From assembly GCA_035998495.1 (NCBI GenBank), contig DASYHP010000024.1:1-64000 (forward strand): 64,000 nucleotides of DNA, written 5' to 3'. Numbering within the stretch: position 1 is the stretch's first letter; each line of letters opens with the position of its first letter. Positions 18,776 to 27,712 of this stretch are shown one piece after another. The translations under genes were made by a program, and so were the position numbers. The DNA is from Mesorhizobium_B sp035998495. Lineage in GTDB: Bacteria; Pseudomonadota; Alphaproteobacteria; Rhizobiales; Rhizobiaceae. Below the pieces are notes generated by a model. It was not told the DNA's origin, did not search any database, and saw only the letters and a list, made by a program, of their open reading frames with translations.

Positions 18776-20265
18776 CCCGCCCGTGCCTCGGCGATCATCA
18801 GCCCGGCCGTCGCCTTGGCCGAGCCCACGACGCCCGGCACGCCGGCACCGGGATGCGTGCCCGCGCCGACGAGGAACAGGTTCTTGATGTCGCGGTCGCG
18901 GTTGTGCGGCCGGAACCAGGCGCTCTGCGTCAGGATCGGTTCCAGCGAGAAGGCGGAGCCCAGATGGGCGTTGAGCTCGCGCTTGAAATCGCTGGGCCCG
19001 AAATGGCGCACCGTGACGAGTTCGTTCCTGAGGCCCGGCATGTAGCGGGCTTCGAGATAGTCGAGGATGCGGTCGCGGTAGCGCGGGCCCTCCACCTCCC
19101 AGTCGATCGGCGCGTTGCCCAGATGCGGCACGGGCGCGAGCACATAATAGCTGCCCGCGCCGGGCGGGGCGAGCGAAGGGTCGGTGATGCAGGGCGAGTG
19201 GAGATAGAGCGAGAAATCCTCGGCTAGCGCCTCGCCGCCGAAAATCTCGCCGATCAGTTCGCGATAGCGCGGGCCGAAGCAGACGGTGTGGTGGGCGAGG
19301 TTTTCGTGGAGCCTGCTCAGCCCGAAATAGACCACGAAGAGCGACATGCTGTGGCGCTTGGCGCCCAAGCGGCGGCCCTCGGAGAGCCCACGGCGGTGCT
19401 CCTTCAGGAGGTCGCGATAGGTATGGACCACGTCGCCATTGGAGGCGATCATGTCCACCGGGAACGTTTCTCCGTTCGCCACGACCGCCGTCACGCGGTC
19501 ACCCGCGGTCCTGATCTCCGCGACTTCCGCGTTCAGCCGGATCGCGCCGCCCAGCCGTGTGAGGAGCCGCGCCATGCCGTTGACCAGCGCGCCCGTGCCG
19601 CCGCGCGCGAACCACACGCCGCCCGAACGCTCCAGGGCGTGGATCAGCGTATAGATCGAGGAGGTCGCGAACGGGTTGCCGCCCACCAGAAGCGAGTGGA
19701 AGGAGAAGGCCTGGCGCAGGTGCTCGTCTCGAATGAAGCGCGACACCGCGCCATAGACGCTACGGTCCGCCCTCAGCCGCGCAAGCTGCGGGGCGGCCAC
19801 CACCATGTCGCGGAACGACAGGAAGGGCACGGCGCCGAGCTTGACATAGCCTTCCCTGTAAACGTCGCGGGAATAGGCGAGGAAACGCCTGTAACCCTCG
19901 ACGTCGCCTGGCGATTTCTCCCCGATCTGGCGATCGAGCGCATCCTGGTCGTCGAGATAGTCGAAGGTGAAGCCGTCCTCCCAGCAGAGCCGGTAGAAGG
20001 GCGTGACGGGCAGAAGCTCGACATCCCCCTCCATCCGCTGCCCCGCGCCGGCCCAGAGCTCGCTAAGGCAATCGGGATCGGTGATGACGGTCGGGCCGGC
20101 GTCGAACACGAAGCCCTGATCCTCATAGACATAAGCCCGCCCGCCAGGCTTGTCGCGCTTCTCGAAGACGGTGGTCGCGATCCCTGCGGATTGCAGGCGG
20201 ATGGCGAGCGCGAGCCCCCCGAGCCCCGCGCCGATCACCGCCGCCCGCTTCGTGTCCTTTGTCAC
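18772..20265 (-). CDS. crtI: Phytoene desaturase CrtI
   Basis: A membrane-associated FAD enzyme of 497 residues that converts phytoene to lycopene by four desaturations. The N-terminus has the dinucleotide fold VIGAGLGGLALAIRLQSAG (about 10-28) and PGGRAYVYEDQGF. GPTVITDP comes at about 58, FSFHSLLVGGNPF mid-protein, and the C-terminal bacterial phytoene dehydrogenase signature LFLVGAGTHPGAGVPGVVGS spans about 465-484. It overlaps crtY and crtB by four bases on each side. Confidence 0.95.
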   Translation of the reverse strand: MTKDTKRAAVIGAGLGGLALAIRLQSAGIATTVFEKRDKPGGRAYVYEDQGFVFDAGPTVITDPDCLSELWAGAGQRMEGDVELLPVTPFYRLCWEDGFTFDYLDDQDALDRQIGEKSPGDVEGYRRFLAYSRDVYREGYVKLGAVPFLSFRDMVVAAPQLARLRADRSVYGAVSRFIRDEHLRQAFSFHSLLVGGNPFATSSIYTLIHALERSGGVWFARGGTGALVNGMARLLTRLGGAIRLNAEVAEIRTAGDRVTAVVANGETFPVDMIASNGDVVHTYRDLLKEHRRGLSEGRRLGAKRHSMSLFVVYFGLSRLHENLAHHTVCFGPRYRELIGEIFGGEALAEDFSLYLHSPCITDPSLAPPGAGSYYVLAPVPHLGNAPIDWEVEGPRYRDRILDYLEARYMPGLRNELVTVRHFGPSDFKRELNAHLGSAFSLEPILTQSAWFRPHNRDRDIKNLFLVGAGTHPGAGVPGVVGSAKATAGLMIAEARAG

Positions 20266-21431
20266 AGCGCCTCCACGTTCCGTTCGGCACCGCCGCCGCG
20301 CCAGGCCAGCGCCTTCACGGCGCCCACGACCGGCACCGGCGGCTTGCCCGTGAGTATTCTAAGTTTGTCGAGCGGCGTGGGGCGTGCGGCATAGAAGCGC
20401 GAGATGAGATCCTCGGACAGACGGTAGAAGCGTTCCATCACGCGCCAGCGCTCATCCGGCTTGCCGGCCAGGAACAGCATCCGGTTGAGCGCACGGAAGA
20501 ATTTCTGCTCGCGCCACAGCATCTCGGAACGGCCTTGCAGGGCCGCTCGGATGGCGGCGCTCCGGAGGTCCGGGAGGGCGGCCAGGAGGTCGGCCACGCG
20601 CACCGCGTCGGGCAGGGAGTAGCCCGTCACGGGGTGGAAGAAAGCGCCGCGCAAGCCGACGGCGGGGACCGCGCCCTGTTCCGTCCAGAACCGTCGCATG
20701 CCGCCGCCCAACGTGATCGGCAGGATGCCCATCTCCTCGCGCAGCGTCTCGACCGGCCGCCACCCTTGCGCCTCGCAGTAGCCGTCGATGCGGCGGGAAA
20801 GGGCGGCGCGGTCGATGCGCCCGCCATCCTCATAGGCGGTGTCCTCCACCAGCGCCGTGTCCGCGGAAAAAGGCAGCACATAGGTGAAGCGGTAGCCGCC
20901 TTCCTGCGGCGTGGTCGCGTCCATGATGATGGGGCTGACGAGCCCGTGCGGTTGGGCAAAGCGCAATTCGCGGCCCAGGAAGGTCTGGAAGCGGATCGCG
21001 AGCGCCGGGCTCGAGCGAAAGCCGCGCCCGTCGATCACGGCGTCCGCCGCGATCTCCTCGCCGCCGGCGAGCGACACGCCATTGGGGCGCAGGGTCTCCA
21101 CCTTCGCATTGAGGCGCACGCGATCGCCAAGCTCGCGCATCAGCACCTCCCAAAACCGCTCCGAGCTGATGCTGAAATACCCGGCCTGGAGTTTCCGGCG
21201 GTGGTTGGGGAAACGCACCTCCTGGCCGGCCCAGCGCGAGGAAACGAGCGGCCGGACGAAGTCGTGCTGCGCGGGCGTGAGATCGTGCTCGTGGAACGAC
21301 CAGGTGTGATTGCCGCCCAGCGCCGGACCCGCCTCGACCACCGTGACATCCACCTCCGGCCGCGCGCGCAGGAGCTTCAGCGCGATCAGCCCGTTGGCGA
21401 GCCCGCCGCCGGCCAGCACCAGCTTCGTCAT
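20262..21431 (-). CDS. crtY: Lycopene beta-cyclase CrtY
   Basis: Cyclises both ends of lycopene to give beta-carotene. It has 389 residues, as expected for the CrtY family. An N-terminal FAD motif (LVLAGGGLANGLIALKLL, about 4-21) is followed by GGNHTWSFHEHDL (about 39-51), which is diagnostic of CrtY. VIDGRGF is at about 129 and GYSLPDAVRVADLL near 290. The reading frame is open upstream through crtX in another frame; ATG at 21431 overlaps the crtX stop by four bases. Confidence 0.94.
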   Translation of the reverse strand: MTKLVLAGGGLANGLIALKLLRARPEVDVTVVEAGPALGGNHTWSFHEHDLTPAQHDFVRPLVSSRWAGQEVRFPNHRRKLQAGYFSISSERFWEVLMRELGDRVRLNAKVETLRPNGVSLAGGEEIAADAVIDGRGFRSSPALAIRFQTFLGRELRFAQPHGLVSPIIMDATTPQEGGYRFTYVLPFSADTALVEDTAYEDGGRIDRAALSRRIDGYCEAQGWRPVETLREEMGILPITLGGGMRRFWTEQGAVPAVGLRGAFFHPVTGYSLPDAVRVADLLAALPDLRSAAIRAALQGRSEMLWREQKFFRALNRMLFLAGKPDERWRVMERFYRLSEDLISRFYAARPTPLDKLRILTGKPPVPVVGAVKALAWRGGGAERNVEAL

Positions 21432-22696
21432 GCCGCCAGAGCTTCCTGCCGCGGCACGGGCCGCCGCTCGCACAGCGCCTGTTCGATGACGCTTGCGGCC
21501 CGCGCCGCGCCGCCGGCCGCGACGAACTCGTGCTTGAGCGAGCCCGCGCGTTCCCCGAACCCCTTGTCGCTCAGCAGGCGGCCGAGCGCTTGGGCCAGCG
21601 TGGCGGCGCACGGGCGGCTCGACACGACCTCGCCCGCGCCGAGGTGCCTCACCCGCGCGGCCACGCCCGGCTGGTCGAAGGCGAGCGGGATCACCAGCAT
21701 GGGTGTGCCGGCGGCCAGCGCGTCGAGGGCCGTGTTGAGCCCGCCATGCGTCACCACTACGTCCGCGCGCCGCACCGCTTCCTCCTGGTCCACGCGGTCC
21801 ACCACCCAATCGGCGTCGACCGTCGTCGCCTGCTCGGGCGAGAGCCCGCCGCAATGCGCGGCGAGAAGCCGCGTGCCGACCTGACGGCAGGCTTTCGCCA
21901 CCCGCCGGAACAGGCCGAGGCGATGGCCCTGAAGCGTGCCGAAGGAGCAGAACACGAGGGGTTTTCCGCTTGGGATCGGGGGCAGGGGCGCGCCGCCTCT
22001 CACCCCGTCGCGCAAGGGGCCCACAGGGTGGAAATGCGCGGGCAGATTGCGGCGGGGGAAGTCGAAGCCCGGCACGATTTGGCCGATCTCGGCCAGTGGC
22101 GACAGGCAGTCCGCCTGCCGCCGCTTGGGCGCGCAGCCCAGACGCCCGGCCTCGGCTGCGATCGTCCGGTCGATGCGGCGGGTCAGAAGGTCGGCCACCC
22201 ACTCGCCGCCGCGGTTGCGCTTGAGCGCCGCCGCACTGTCCTCCCACGGCCAATCCAGCACGGGGAGCGGGATGGAGGGCTCGCGGTTGACCGGCAGCGC
22301 CGAGGCGACCGTCACGAAGGGCAAATTCAGATGCTCGGCGACAATCGCGCCCGCGCTTTCCATCTGGTCGGATACGACGCCGTCGATGCCGAGCTCGCGC
22401 AGCAGGGCCGGCCCCTGAAGGCAAAGCGAGCGCGTCATGGCCGCCATGTCATTCACCACCCGCAGGATGCCGAAGGGCAGGCCGGGCCGGCGCGCGTTCG
22501 CCGTCACGCTTTCGGGATTCCAGGCGCACCCGGCCGGGTCGAGCGCGGCCAGCGCCAGCGATCCGCCGTCGAACCCCCCGAGATCGGGATGGCCGATCAG
22601 GAAACAGCCATGCCCGCGCTTCGCCAGCGCGCCGGCGAGCGCGCGATAAACGGCCAGGTGGCTCCACAGCGGCGGGGAGAAGAAGGCGATCCGCAA
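21428..22696 (-). CDS. crtX: Zeaxanthin glucosyltransferase-like CrtX
   Basis: A UDP-sugar-dependent glycosyltransferase of family GT1, 422 residues. The N-terminus IAFFSPPLWSHLAVYRALAG and the C-terminal donor-binding motif VTHGGLNTALDALAAGTPML (about 314-333) followed by PLAFDQPGVAARV are typical of CrtX/MGT enzymes. CrtX adds glucose to the hydroxyls of zeaxanthin. First gene of the crtX-Y-I-B operon. The partner hydroxylase CrtZ is not in this window, so the true end product cannot be stated. Confidence 0.88.
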   Translation of the reverse strand: MRIAFFSPPLWSHLAVYRALAGALAKRGHGCFLIGHPDLGGFDGGSLALAALDPAGCAWNPESVTANARRPGLPFGILRVVNDMAAMTRSLCLQGPALLRELGIDGVVSDQMESAGAIVAEHLNLPFVTVASALPVNREPSIPLPVLDWPWEDSAAALKRNRGGEWVADLLTRRIDRTIAAEAGRLGCAPKRRQADCLSPLAEIGQIVPGFDFPRRNLPAHFHPVGPLRDGVRGGAPLPPIPSGKPLVFCSFGTLQGHRLGLFRRVAKACRQVGTRLLAAHCGGLSPEQATTVDADWVVDRVDQEEAVRRADVVVTHGGLNTALDALAAGTPMLVIPLAFDQPGVAARVRHLGAGEVVSSRPCAATLAQALGRLLSDKGFGERAGSLKHEFVAAGGAARAASVIEQALCERRPVPRQEALAA

Positions 22697-22715
22697 GAAA
22701 ACGAACCGAGGCGCG

Positions 22716-22916
22716 TCAGGCGTCGGCGGCGCTGAGCTGAGTGGACAGGATGTCGAACAGCTCTTCGGCGTGTTCGCGCTCCATGTGCAGCGTCACGCGT
22801 CCGCCCCGCACATCCGTGAGCGTCACGCCGATGCGTTCCCCGGCATCGGCCGGCTCCACATCGGTGACCATGAAGTTGTGCGCCTGGTGGCGCTCGCCCG
22901 GGGTCTGATCGCTCAT
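22716..22916 (-). CDS. Small conserved-looking protein, unknown function
   Basis: A protein of 66 residues: MSDQTPGERHQAHNF, then a compact beta-type core ending in REHAEELFDILSTQLSAADA. GGAGAAGG lies six bases before ATG at 22916. It precedes crtX by 19 bases in the same direction, so it is probably the first gene of the crt transcript. No domain was recognised and no membrane segment is present. A real gene is inferred from the ribosome site, codon use and spacing. Confidence 0.65.
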   Translation of the reverse strand: MSDQTPGERHQAHNFMVTDVEPADAGERIGVTLTDVRGGRVTLHMEREHAEELFDILSTQLSAADA

Positions 22917-23022
22917 GCAGCCTTCTCCTCTCGGGAGCACGTTCGCTTCAGTGGAAGCGGGTGTGCTCGGTAAGCCTTTGTCGTCGCCTGATCTTGTCCG
23001 GGACGTCTGCGACCTTCCGCGA

Positions 23023-23964
23023 TCATGCGGCAACCGCCGTAGGCGGCGCATAAACCCGGATCGCCTTCGGCCGGACGCGGAAGCGCGCTGGCGTACGCGT
23101 GGTCAGCTCGCCATCCGTGTTGACGGCGCGGGGCCTCCACGTGCGCACCGTCACCTCCGTGGTGCGGAAGGCGCGGACGTCGTCCCACTGCCCCTGCGTG
23201 CCCCTGCGCAACGCCGGAAGAAGCCGAAGGAGCCGCCACCAATGATCCACTTCGAGGCTGTAGAAGTCGAGCTTGCCGTCGTCGGCGGTGGCCGTCTCCG
23301 CCACCGTCATGCCACCACCATAGTGTCGGCCATTGCCGACCGAGATCTGCAGGGTGCGGATCGTCTCCACCGCGCCGTCATGATCGAGCTCGGCCGTGAA
23401 CAGGCGCGAACGGGCCAGCAGGCGCGCCGCGACGATGCCGTAGCCCGCCGTGCCGAAGCGCTTCTTGGCGCTTGCCGTGAGCTCGCGCGCAAGCTCCGCG
23501 CTGAAGCCGATCGAGGCCACGTTGAAGAAGAGGTGCCCGTTCACCTCGCCGAGGTCGATGGGCCGGGGTTGAAGCGTGGCAAGCAGCCGCGCCGCTTCCA
23601 CCGGATCGGTCGGCAGGCCGATCGTGCGGGCGAAGTCGTTGGCGGTTCCGAGGGGCAGGACGCCCAGCGGCAGTTGCGTGTCCACCAGGGCCTGCGCCGC
23701 CGCGTTCAGGGTGCCGTCGCCGCCGCCCACGATGACGAGATCGACCTCGTCGGCCTTGTCGCGGATCAGTTCCCCGATAGGAACGTCCCCGGTCGGCTCG
23801 GGGCGCGACAGTTCGAAGCCGGCCTCTTCGAGCACGTCGCAGGTTTCCTCCATGGCTTCGCCCCCGCGCCGGGCGCGGGGGTTCACGATCAGCAGGGCGC
23901 GCTTGGATGTCGTCGACCCTTCGAGCTCGACCTCCAGCCCCACGCCGTTCTCGTTTGCTGCCAT
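23023..23964 (-). CDS. Diacylglycerol-kinase-family lipid kinase (YegS-like)
   Basis: A cytoplasmic or membrane-associated kinase of 313 residues. Seen are ALLIVNPRARRGG (about 22-34), the nucleotide-binding motif VDLVIVGGGDGTLNAAAQAL (about 73-92) and GVLPLGTANDFARTIGLP (about 99-116), which define the DAGK/YegS/BmrU family. Members phosphorylate diacylglycerol, sphingoid bases or phosphatidylglycerol; the substrate here is unknown. Start at 23964 (MAANENG) is chosen on family length; the open frame continues to 24060. Confidence 0.9.
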   Translation of the reverse strand: MAANENGVGLEVELEGSTTSKRALLIVNPRARRGGEAMEETCDVLEEAGFELSRPEPTGDVPIGELIRDKADEVDLVIVGGGDGTLNAAAQALVDTQLPLGVLPLGTANDFARTIGLPTDPVEAARLLATLQPRPIDLGEVNGHLFFNVASIGFSAELARELTASAKKRFGTAGYGIVAARLLARSRLFTAELDHDGAVETIRTLQISVGNGRHYGGGMTVAETATADDGKLDFYSLEVDHWWRLLRLLPALRRGTQGQWDDVRAFRTTEVTVRTWRPRAVNTDGELTTRTPARFRVRPKAIRVYAPPTAVAA

Positions 23965-24118
23965 GGCCTCTATATAGGACGTGGCGCGCCCGGCGGGAAT
24001 GCCGCCATTCGGCTCCATCCCACATCCGTGCCGGCCCTGAGATCGCCGCAGGCGCCCCATCCCGACACCCTGGACGCGAGAGGGCGACGAGCCTCGCGGC
24101 GACGCCGGCCGAGAAGCG

Positions 24119-25147
24119 TCACCGTCCCGCGGCGTAGATCTGGTCGAAGGTTCCGCCTTCGCCGAAATGGGTGGGCTGCGCCCTCGCCCAGCCGCCGAAG
24201 ATGGGATCGTCGATGGTGACCAGCTTGAGGGTGGGCAGGTTCTTCAGCGCCTCCGCCGGCACGAGCTCGGGCTTGGACGGGCGGTAATGATGCTTGGCGG
24301 CCAGCCGTTGGCCCGTTTCGGAGAAGAGGAACCCGAGGAAGGCCTCGGCCACGGCCCTTGTGCCGCGCTTGTCCACATTGGCGTCCACCACCGCCACTGG
24401 CGGTTCGGCCAGGATGGACTGGTCCGGCGCCACGATGTCGAAATTGTCCGCGCCGAACTCGTCGAGCGCCAGATGGGCCTCGTTCTCCCAGGCGAGCAGC
24501 ACGTCGCCCTGGCCGCGCTCGGCGAAGGTGACGGTTGCGCCGCGCGCGCCCGTGTCGAGCACGGCCACGCGCTTGTAGAGGTCGGCGATGTATTGACGGA
24601 TTTTCGCTTCGTCGCCGCCGAACTGGCCATGCGCCCAGGCCCAGGCCGCCAGATAGTTCCACCGCGCGCCGCCGCTCGTCTTCGGGTTGGGCGTGATGAT
24701 GGAAACGTCACCCTTTGCGAGATCTCCCCAATCCTTGATGCCCTTAGGGTTGCCCTCCCGTACCAGGAACACGATCGTGGACGTGTAGGGGGCCGAGTTG
24801 TTGGGCAGCCGCCCGCGCCAGTCAGGGCTGATCTTGCCCGAAGCTTTGACGATCTGGTTGATGTCGCTTTCGAGCGCGAGCGTCACTACGTCCGCCTCAA
24901 GCCCTTCGATCACGGCGCGCGCCTGCTTGCCCGAGCCGCCATGGCTGGAATCCACGGTGACGGTCTCGCCCGTCCTGGCCTTCCAGTCGGCCACGAAGGC
25001 CTGGCTGAACTCCGCATAGAACTCGCGGGTCGGATCGTAGGACACGTTGAGGATGGCCGCGTCCGCGAATGCGAAGCCGAGCAGGCCGATTTGAACCGAG
25101 CCGGCCAGGAAGGTGGCGAGAAACGTCCTGCGAAACATTCCGCCCAT
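24119..25147 (-). CDS. Sulfate/thiosulfate ABC transporter substrate-binding protein
   Basis: A periplasmic protein of 342 residues with a signal peptide (FLATFLAGSVQIGLLGFAFA). It matches the Sbp/CysP family: LNVSYDPTREFYAEFSQAF (about 33-51), SSHGGSGKQARAVIEGLEAD (about 67-86), FLVREGNPKGIKDWGDL (about 127-143), and NPKTSGGARWNYLAAWAWA (about 152-170). The start at 25147 has GAGGAG seven bases upstream. The permease and ATPase genes cysTWA are not next to it, so it is an orphan here. Sulfate is the family substrate; thiosulfate or another oxyanion is possible. Confidence 0.9.
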   Translation of the reverse strand: MGGMFRRTFLATFLAGSVQIGLLGFAFADAAILNVSYDPTREFYAEFSQAFVADWKARTGETVTVDSSHGGSGKQARAVIEGLEADVVTLALESDINQIVKASGKISPDWRGRLPNNSAPYTSTIVFLVREGNPKGIKDWGDLAKGDVSIITPNPKTSGGARWNYLAAWAWAHGQFGGDEAKIRQYIADLYKRVAVLDTGARGATVTFAERGQGDVLLAWENEAHLALDEFGADNFDIVAPDQSILAEPPVAVVDANVDKRGTRAVAEAFLGFLFSETGQRLAAKHHYRPSKPELVPAEALKNLPTLKLVTIDDPIFGGWARAQPTHFGEGGTFDQIYAAGR

Positions 25148-25356
25148 GGGAGTCTCCTCGTTGAGAGAACTTCAGCCTAGATGGAAGACGCGCCAGTGAA
25201 TGCCCACGGCGTTTGCGTTTTTTCCCGGCGTCTCCGCAAAATCATCCGTGCCGCCCAGGTCGGCGGGGAACAGGATTCCTTCCGCTCGCGGGGAACCGGC
25301 GGCATCGGCATTGCCTTTGCCGGTCCCGGCCGAACCGGCTCCCGGCCCGGCCCGGC

Positions 25357-27429
25357 CTATTCGATGAAGACCTTCACGCTCGCCGCGCGGCCCGCCGCGT
25401 CGATGACGGTAAGCGTGGCGAAGCCCTGGCCGTCGGGCGCCCAGGTCGCCGTGCGCCGCCGCTGCGGGCCGCCGAGCGATTCGCCGTTGGCGAGCCAGCG
25501 GAACGGCGCGCGGCCCCCCTGCAGCTTCAGCACAAGCGGCCCGCCCGCGCCGGCCTCGACACGCGCGCCTTCGGGCGGGAACACGATTTCCGGGGCAGGC
25601 TCCGTGGCCGACACCGCCACCAGCCCGTCGGCATCCCTACCAAAGCGCTGAAGCGCGATGGGCAGCTCCTCGCGCTTCTGGCGGAACGCGCCGGCCGGCG
25701 CGCGGGGCAATGGTTTTGGCGCGAGCCCCGACTTGGCGAAGGCTTCGAACAGGATCGGCGCGGCCGATTGGTAGCCCGACAGGCCCGGCACCGGGCCGCC
25801 GTCGGGCCGGCCGACCCACACGCCCAGCACATGGCGGCCGTCATAACCCACCGACCAAGCGTCCCGGTAGCCATAGGACGTGCCGGTCTTGTAGGCGATC
25901 GCGCGCCGCGCGGCGCCCTCGGGCGCGGCCACGCCGAGCAGGATGTCGCCGACCATCCAGGCCGCGCGCTCGTCAAGCACGGCGCCGTTGGCGAGCGGCT
26001 CGGGTCGGGCGGCTTCCGCGCCGTTGCGCAGGCGCTTGGCCTCTCCTCCGTTTGCGAGGCCCGTATAAAGTTGCACGAGATCGTAGAGCGAAACGCCCAC
26101 GCCGCCCAGGCCGATCGCCAGCCCCGGCGCCTCGTCCTTGGGCAGGATGGGCTCCACGCCCGCCTGTCGAAAGCGCGCGGCCAGGCGCGCCGGCCCAACC
26201 GCGTCGAGCAGCCGGATCGCAGGCACGTTGAGCGAAAGCTGGAGCGCTGAGCGGACCGTGACCTCGCCCTGATAGCCCATGTCGAAGTTCTGGGGGCGGT
26301 AGCCGGAGAAATCGGCCGGGCTGTCGTCGATCAGCGTCTCGGGTGCGGCCAGGGCTTCCTCGAAGGCGAGCCCGTAGATGAAGGGCTTCAGCGTCGAGCC
26401 CGGCGAGCGGACGGCTCTCGTCATGTCGATCGCGCCACCGCGGGAAAGATCGAAGAAATCGGCCGCGCCGACATGGGCCAGCACCTCGCCGGTGCGGGCG
26501 TCGGCGAGCAACAGGGCGACCGAGAGCTTTTGGCCGAGCTTTTCCGCCGCGTCCCGCGCCACGGTTTCGAGCGCCGCCTGAAGCGAGCGGCGCAACGTGA
26601 GTTTTCGGTCGGGGTCTGTGCGAAGCGCCGTTTCAGTCAGGTGTGGGGCGAAGGCCGGCAAAGCCAACCGCACCGCCGGCGCCGGCTCGGCCGCAGCGCG
26701 CATCCGCTCCGCTTGCCCGAGAAGCCCCGCCTCCACCATGCGGTCGAGCACACGGTCGCGCGCGGCGCGCGCCGTGTCGGGGAAGCGATCCGGCCGCCGC
26801 CGTTCGGGCAGTTGGGGGAGAGCGACAAGCAGGGCCGCCTCGCTCACCGACAGTTTCTTCGGCTCCTTGCCGAACCAGGCGAGCGAAGCCGCGCGCACGC
26901 CTTCGAGATTGCCGCCATAGGGCGCGAGCGTGAGATAGGCTCGGAGGATATCCTCCTTGCTCAGCCGCCGCTCGAGCTGCGCCGCGCGAAAGATCTGCCG
27001 GGCTTTGGCCGTGACCGACCGACCCTGGCGGGGCTCCAGGAGGCGGGCGAGCTGCATGCTGAGCGTGGAACCACCCGAGACGATCCGGCCTGCGCCGGCA
27101 AACTGCCCGGCCGCGCGGAGAAGCGCCAGGGCGTCCACGCCTTCATGCGCGTAAAAGCGCTTGTCTTCATAGGCCAGGAGCATGCGGATGAAGTCGGGAT
27201 CGACTTCATCCAGGTCGGTCGCGAGCCGCCAGCGCCCGTCCGGCGTTGCGAAGGCCCGCAGCACCGCGCCGTCGCGGTCGGAGACTTCGGCCGAGAGCGG
27301 GAGATCGGCGGGCAGGGGCGGCGGAAAACTCTTGTCCAGCGCCTCGAAGCTGACCGGGGCGAGCAGAACGAGGCCGACCAGCCCCGCTGCGGCGACCGTG
27401 AGCCATCTATGCCAACTCGGAGACGGCAT
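25357..27429 (-). CDS. pbpC: Penicillin-binding protein 1C
   Basis: A bifunctional peptidoglycan synthase of 690 residues anchored by one N-terminal membrane segment (VAAAGLVGLVLLAPVSF). The glycosyltransferase domain (about 50-220) has EDKRFYAHEGVDALALL and GGSTLSMQLARLL. The transpeptidase domain has the serine motif SPGSTLKPF (about 340) and KTGTSYGYRDAWSVGYD (about 515-531). The C-terminal 80 residues are the PBP1C-specific domain. It follows the alpha-2-macroglobulin gene in the same direction, the usual bacterial pairing. ATG at 27429 lacks a clear ribosome site, and an inserted palindromic element sits just upstream. Confidence 0.93.
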   Translation of the reverse strand: MPSPSWHRWLTVAAAGLVGLVLLAPVSFEALDKSFPPPLPADLPLSAEVSDRDGAVLRAFATPDGRWRLATDLDEVDPDFIRMLLAYEDKRFYAHEGVDALALLRAAGQFAGAGRIVSGGSTLSMQLARLLEPRQGRSVTAKARQIFRAAQLERRLSKEDILRAYLTLAPYGGNLEGVRAASLAWFGKEPKKLSVSEAALLVALPQLPERRRPDRFPDTARAARDRVLDRMVEAGLLGQAERMRAAAEPAPAVRLALPAFAPHLTETALRTDPDRKLTLRRSLQAALETVARDAAEKLGQKLSVALLLADARTGEVLAHVGAADFFDLSRGGAIDMTRAVRSPGSTLKPFIYGLAFEEALAAPETLIDDSPADFSGYRPQNFDMGYQGEVTVRSALQLSLNVPAIRLLDAVGPARLAARFRQAGVEPILPKDEAPGLAIGLGGVGVSLYDLVQLYTGLANGGEAKRLRNGAEAARPEPLANGAVLDERAAWMVGDILLGVAAPEGAARRAIAYKTGTSYGYRDAWSVGYDGRHVLGVWVGRPDGGPVPGLSGYQSAAPILFEAFAKSGLAPKPLPRAPAGAFRQKREELPIALQRFGRDADGLVAVSATEPAPEIVFPPEGARVEAGAGGPLVLKLQGGRAPFRWLANGESLGGPQRRRTATWAPDGQGFATLTVIDAAGRAASVKVFIE

Positions 27430-27445
27430 CACCGCTACTCGGCTT

Positions 27446-27697
27446 GGCTCCCCCTTCTCCCCTTGTGGGAGAAGGTGCCGCCGAAGGCGGCGGATGAGGG
27501 GTGCTGGGCGGAACGCAAAGCCCGGAATAGGGTGCCTTTCAGCTCCTGATCTTGGGACGCCGCGCTTCTTCCAACACCCCTCATCCCACCGTCCTTCCGC
27601 TTCGCTCCAGGCCGGCCACCCCTGCGCGACGGCGACAGACACCTCTGTGTCTGTCGCTGCTCGTCGCTTCGACCCACAAGGGGAGAAGGAGGGAGCC
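27446..27697. repeat. RIME/MITE-like element with terminal inverted repeats
   Basis: A 252-bp intergenic element between the alpha-2-macroglobulin gene and pbpC. Its ends, 27446-27469 and 27673-27697, are inverted copies identical except for one extra base. Internal palindromes are CCTTCTCCC/GGGAGAAGG in the left arm (27454-27475), CCGCCGAAGGCGGCGG just after it, and a perfect 11-bp stem GCGACAGACAC/GTGTCTGTCGC at 27632-27657. A second inner pair (GGATGAGGGGTG near 27491, CACCCCTCATCC near 27575) is also inverted. No open frame with transposase features fits. It resembles the RIME-type mosaic elements of Rhizobiales; no target-site duplication was seen. Confidence 0.8.
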
Positions 27698-27712
27698 GAC
27701 TGGAGCAGCCGC

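Noticed and set aside
21432..22424. Upstream extension of the crtY frame through crtX
   Set aside because: Lies out of frame inside crtX. The CrtY FAD motif begins at the ATG at 21431.
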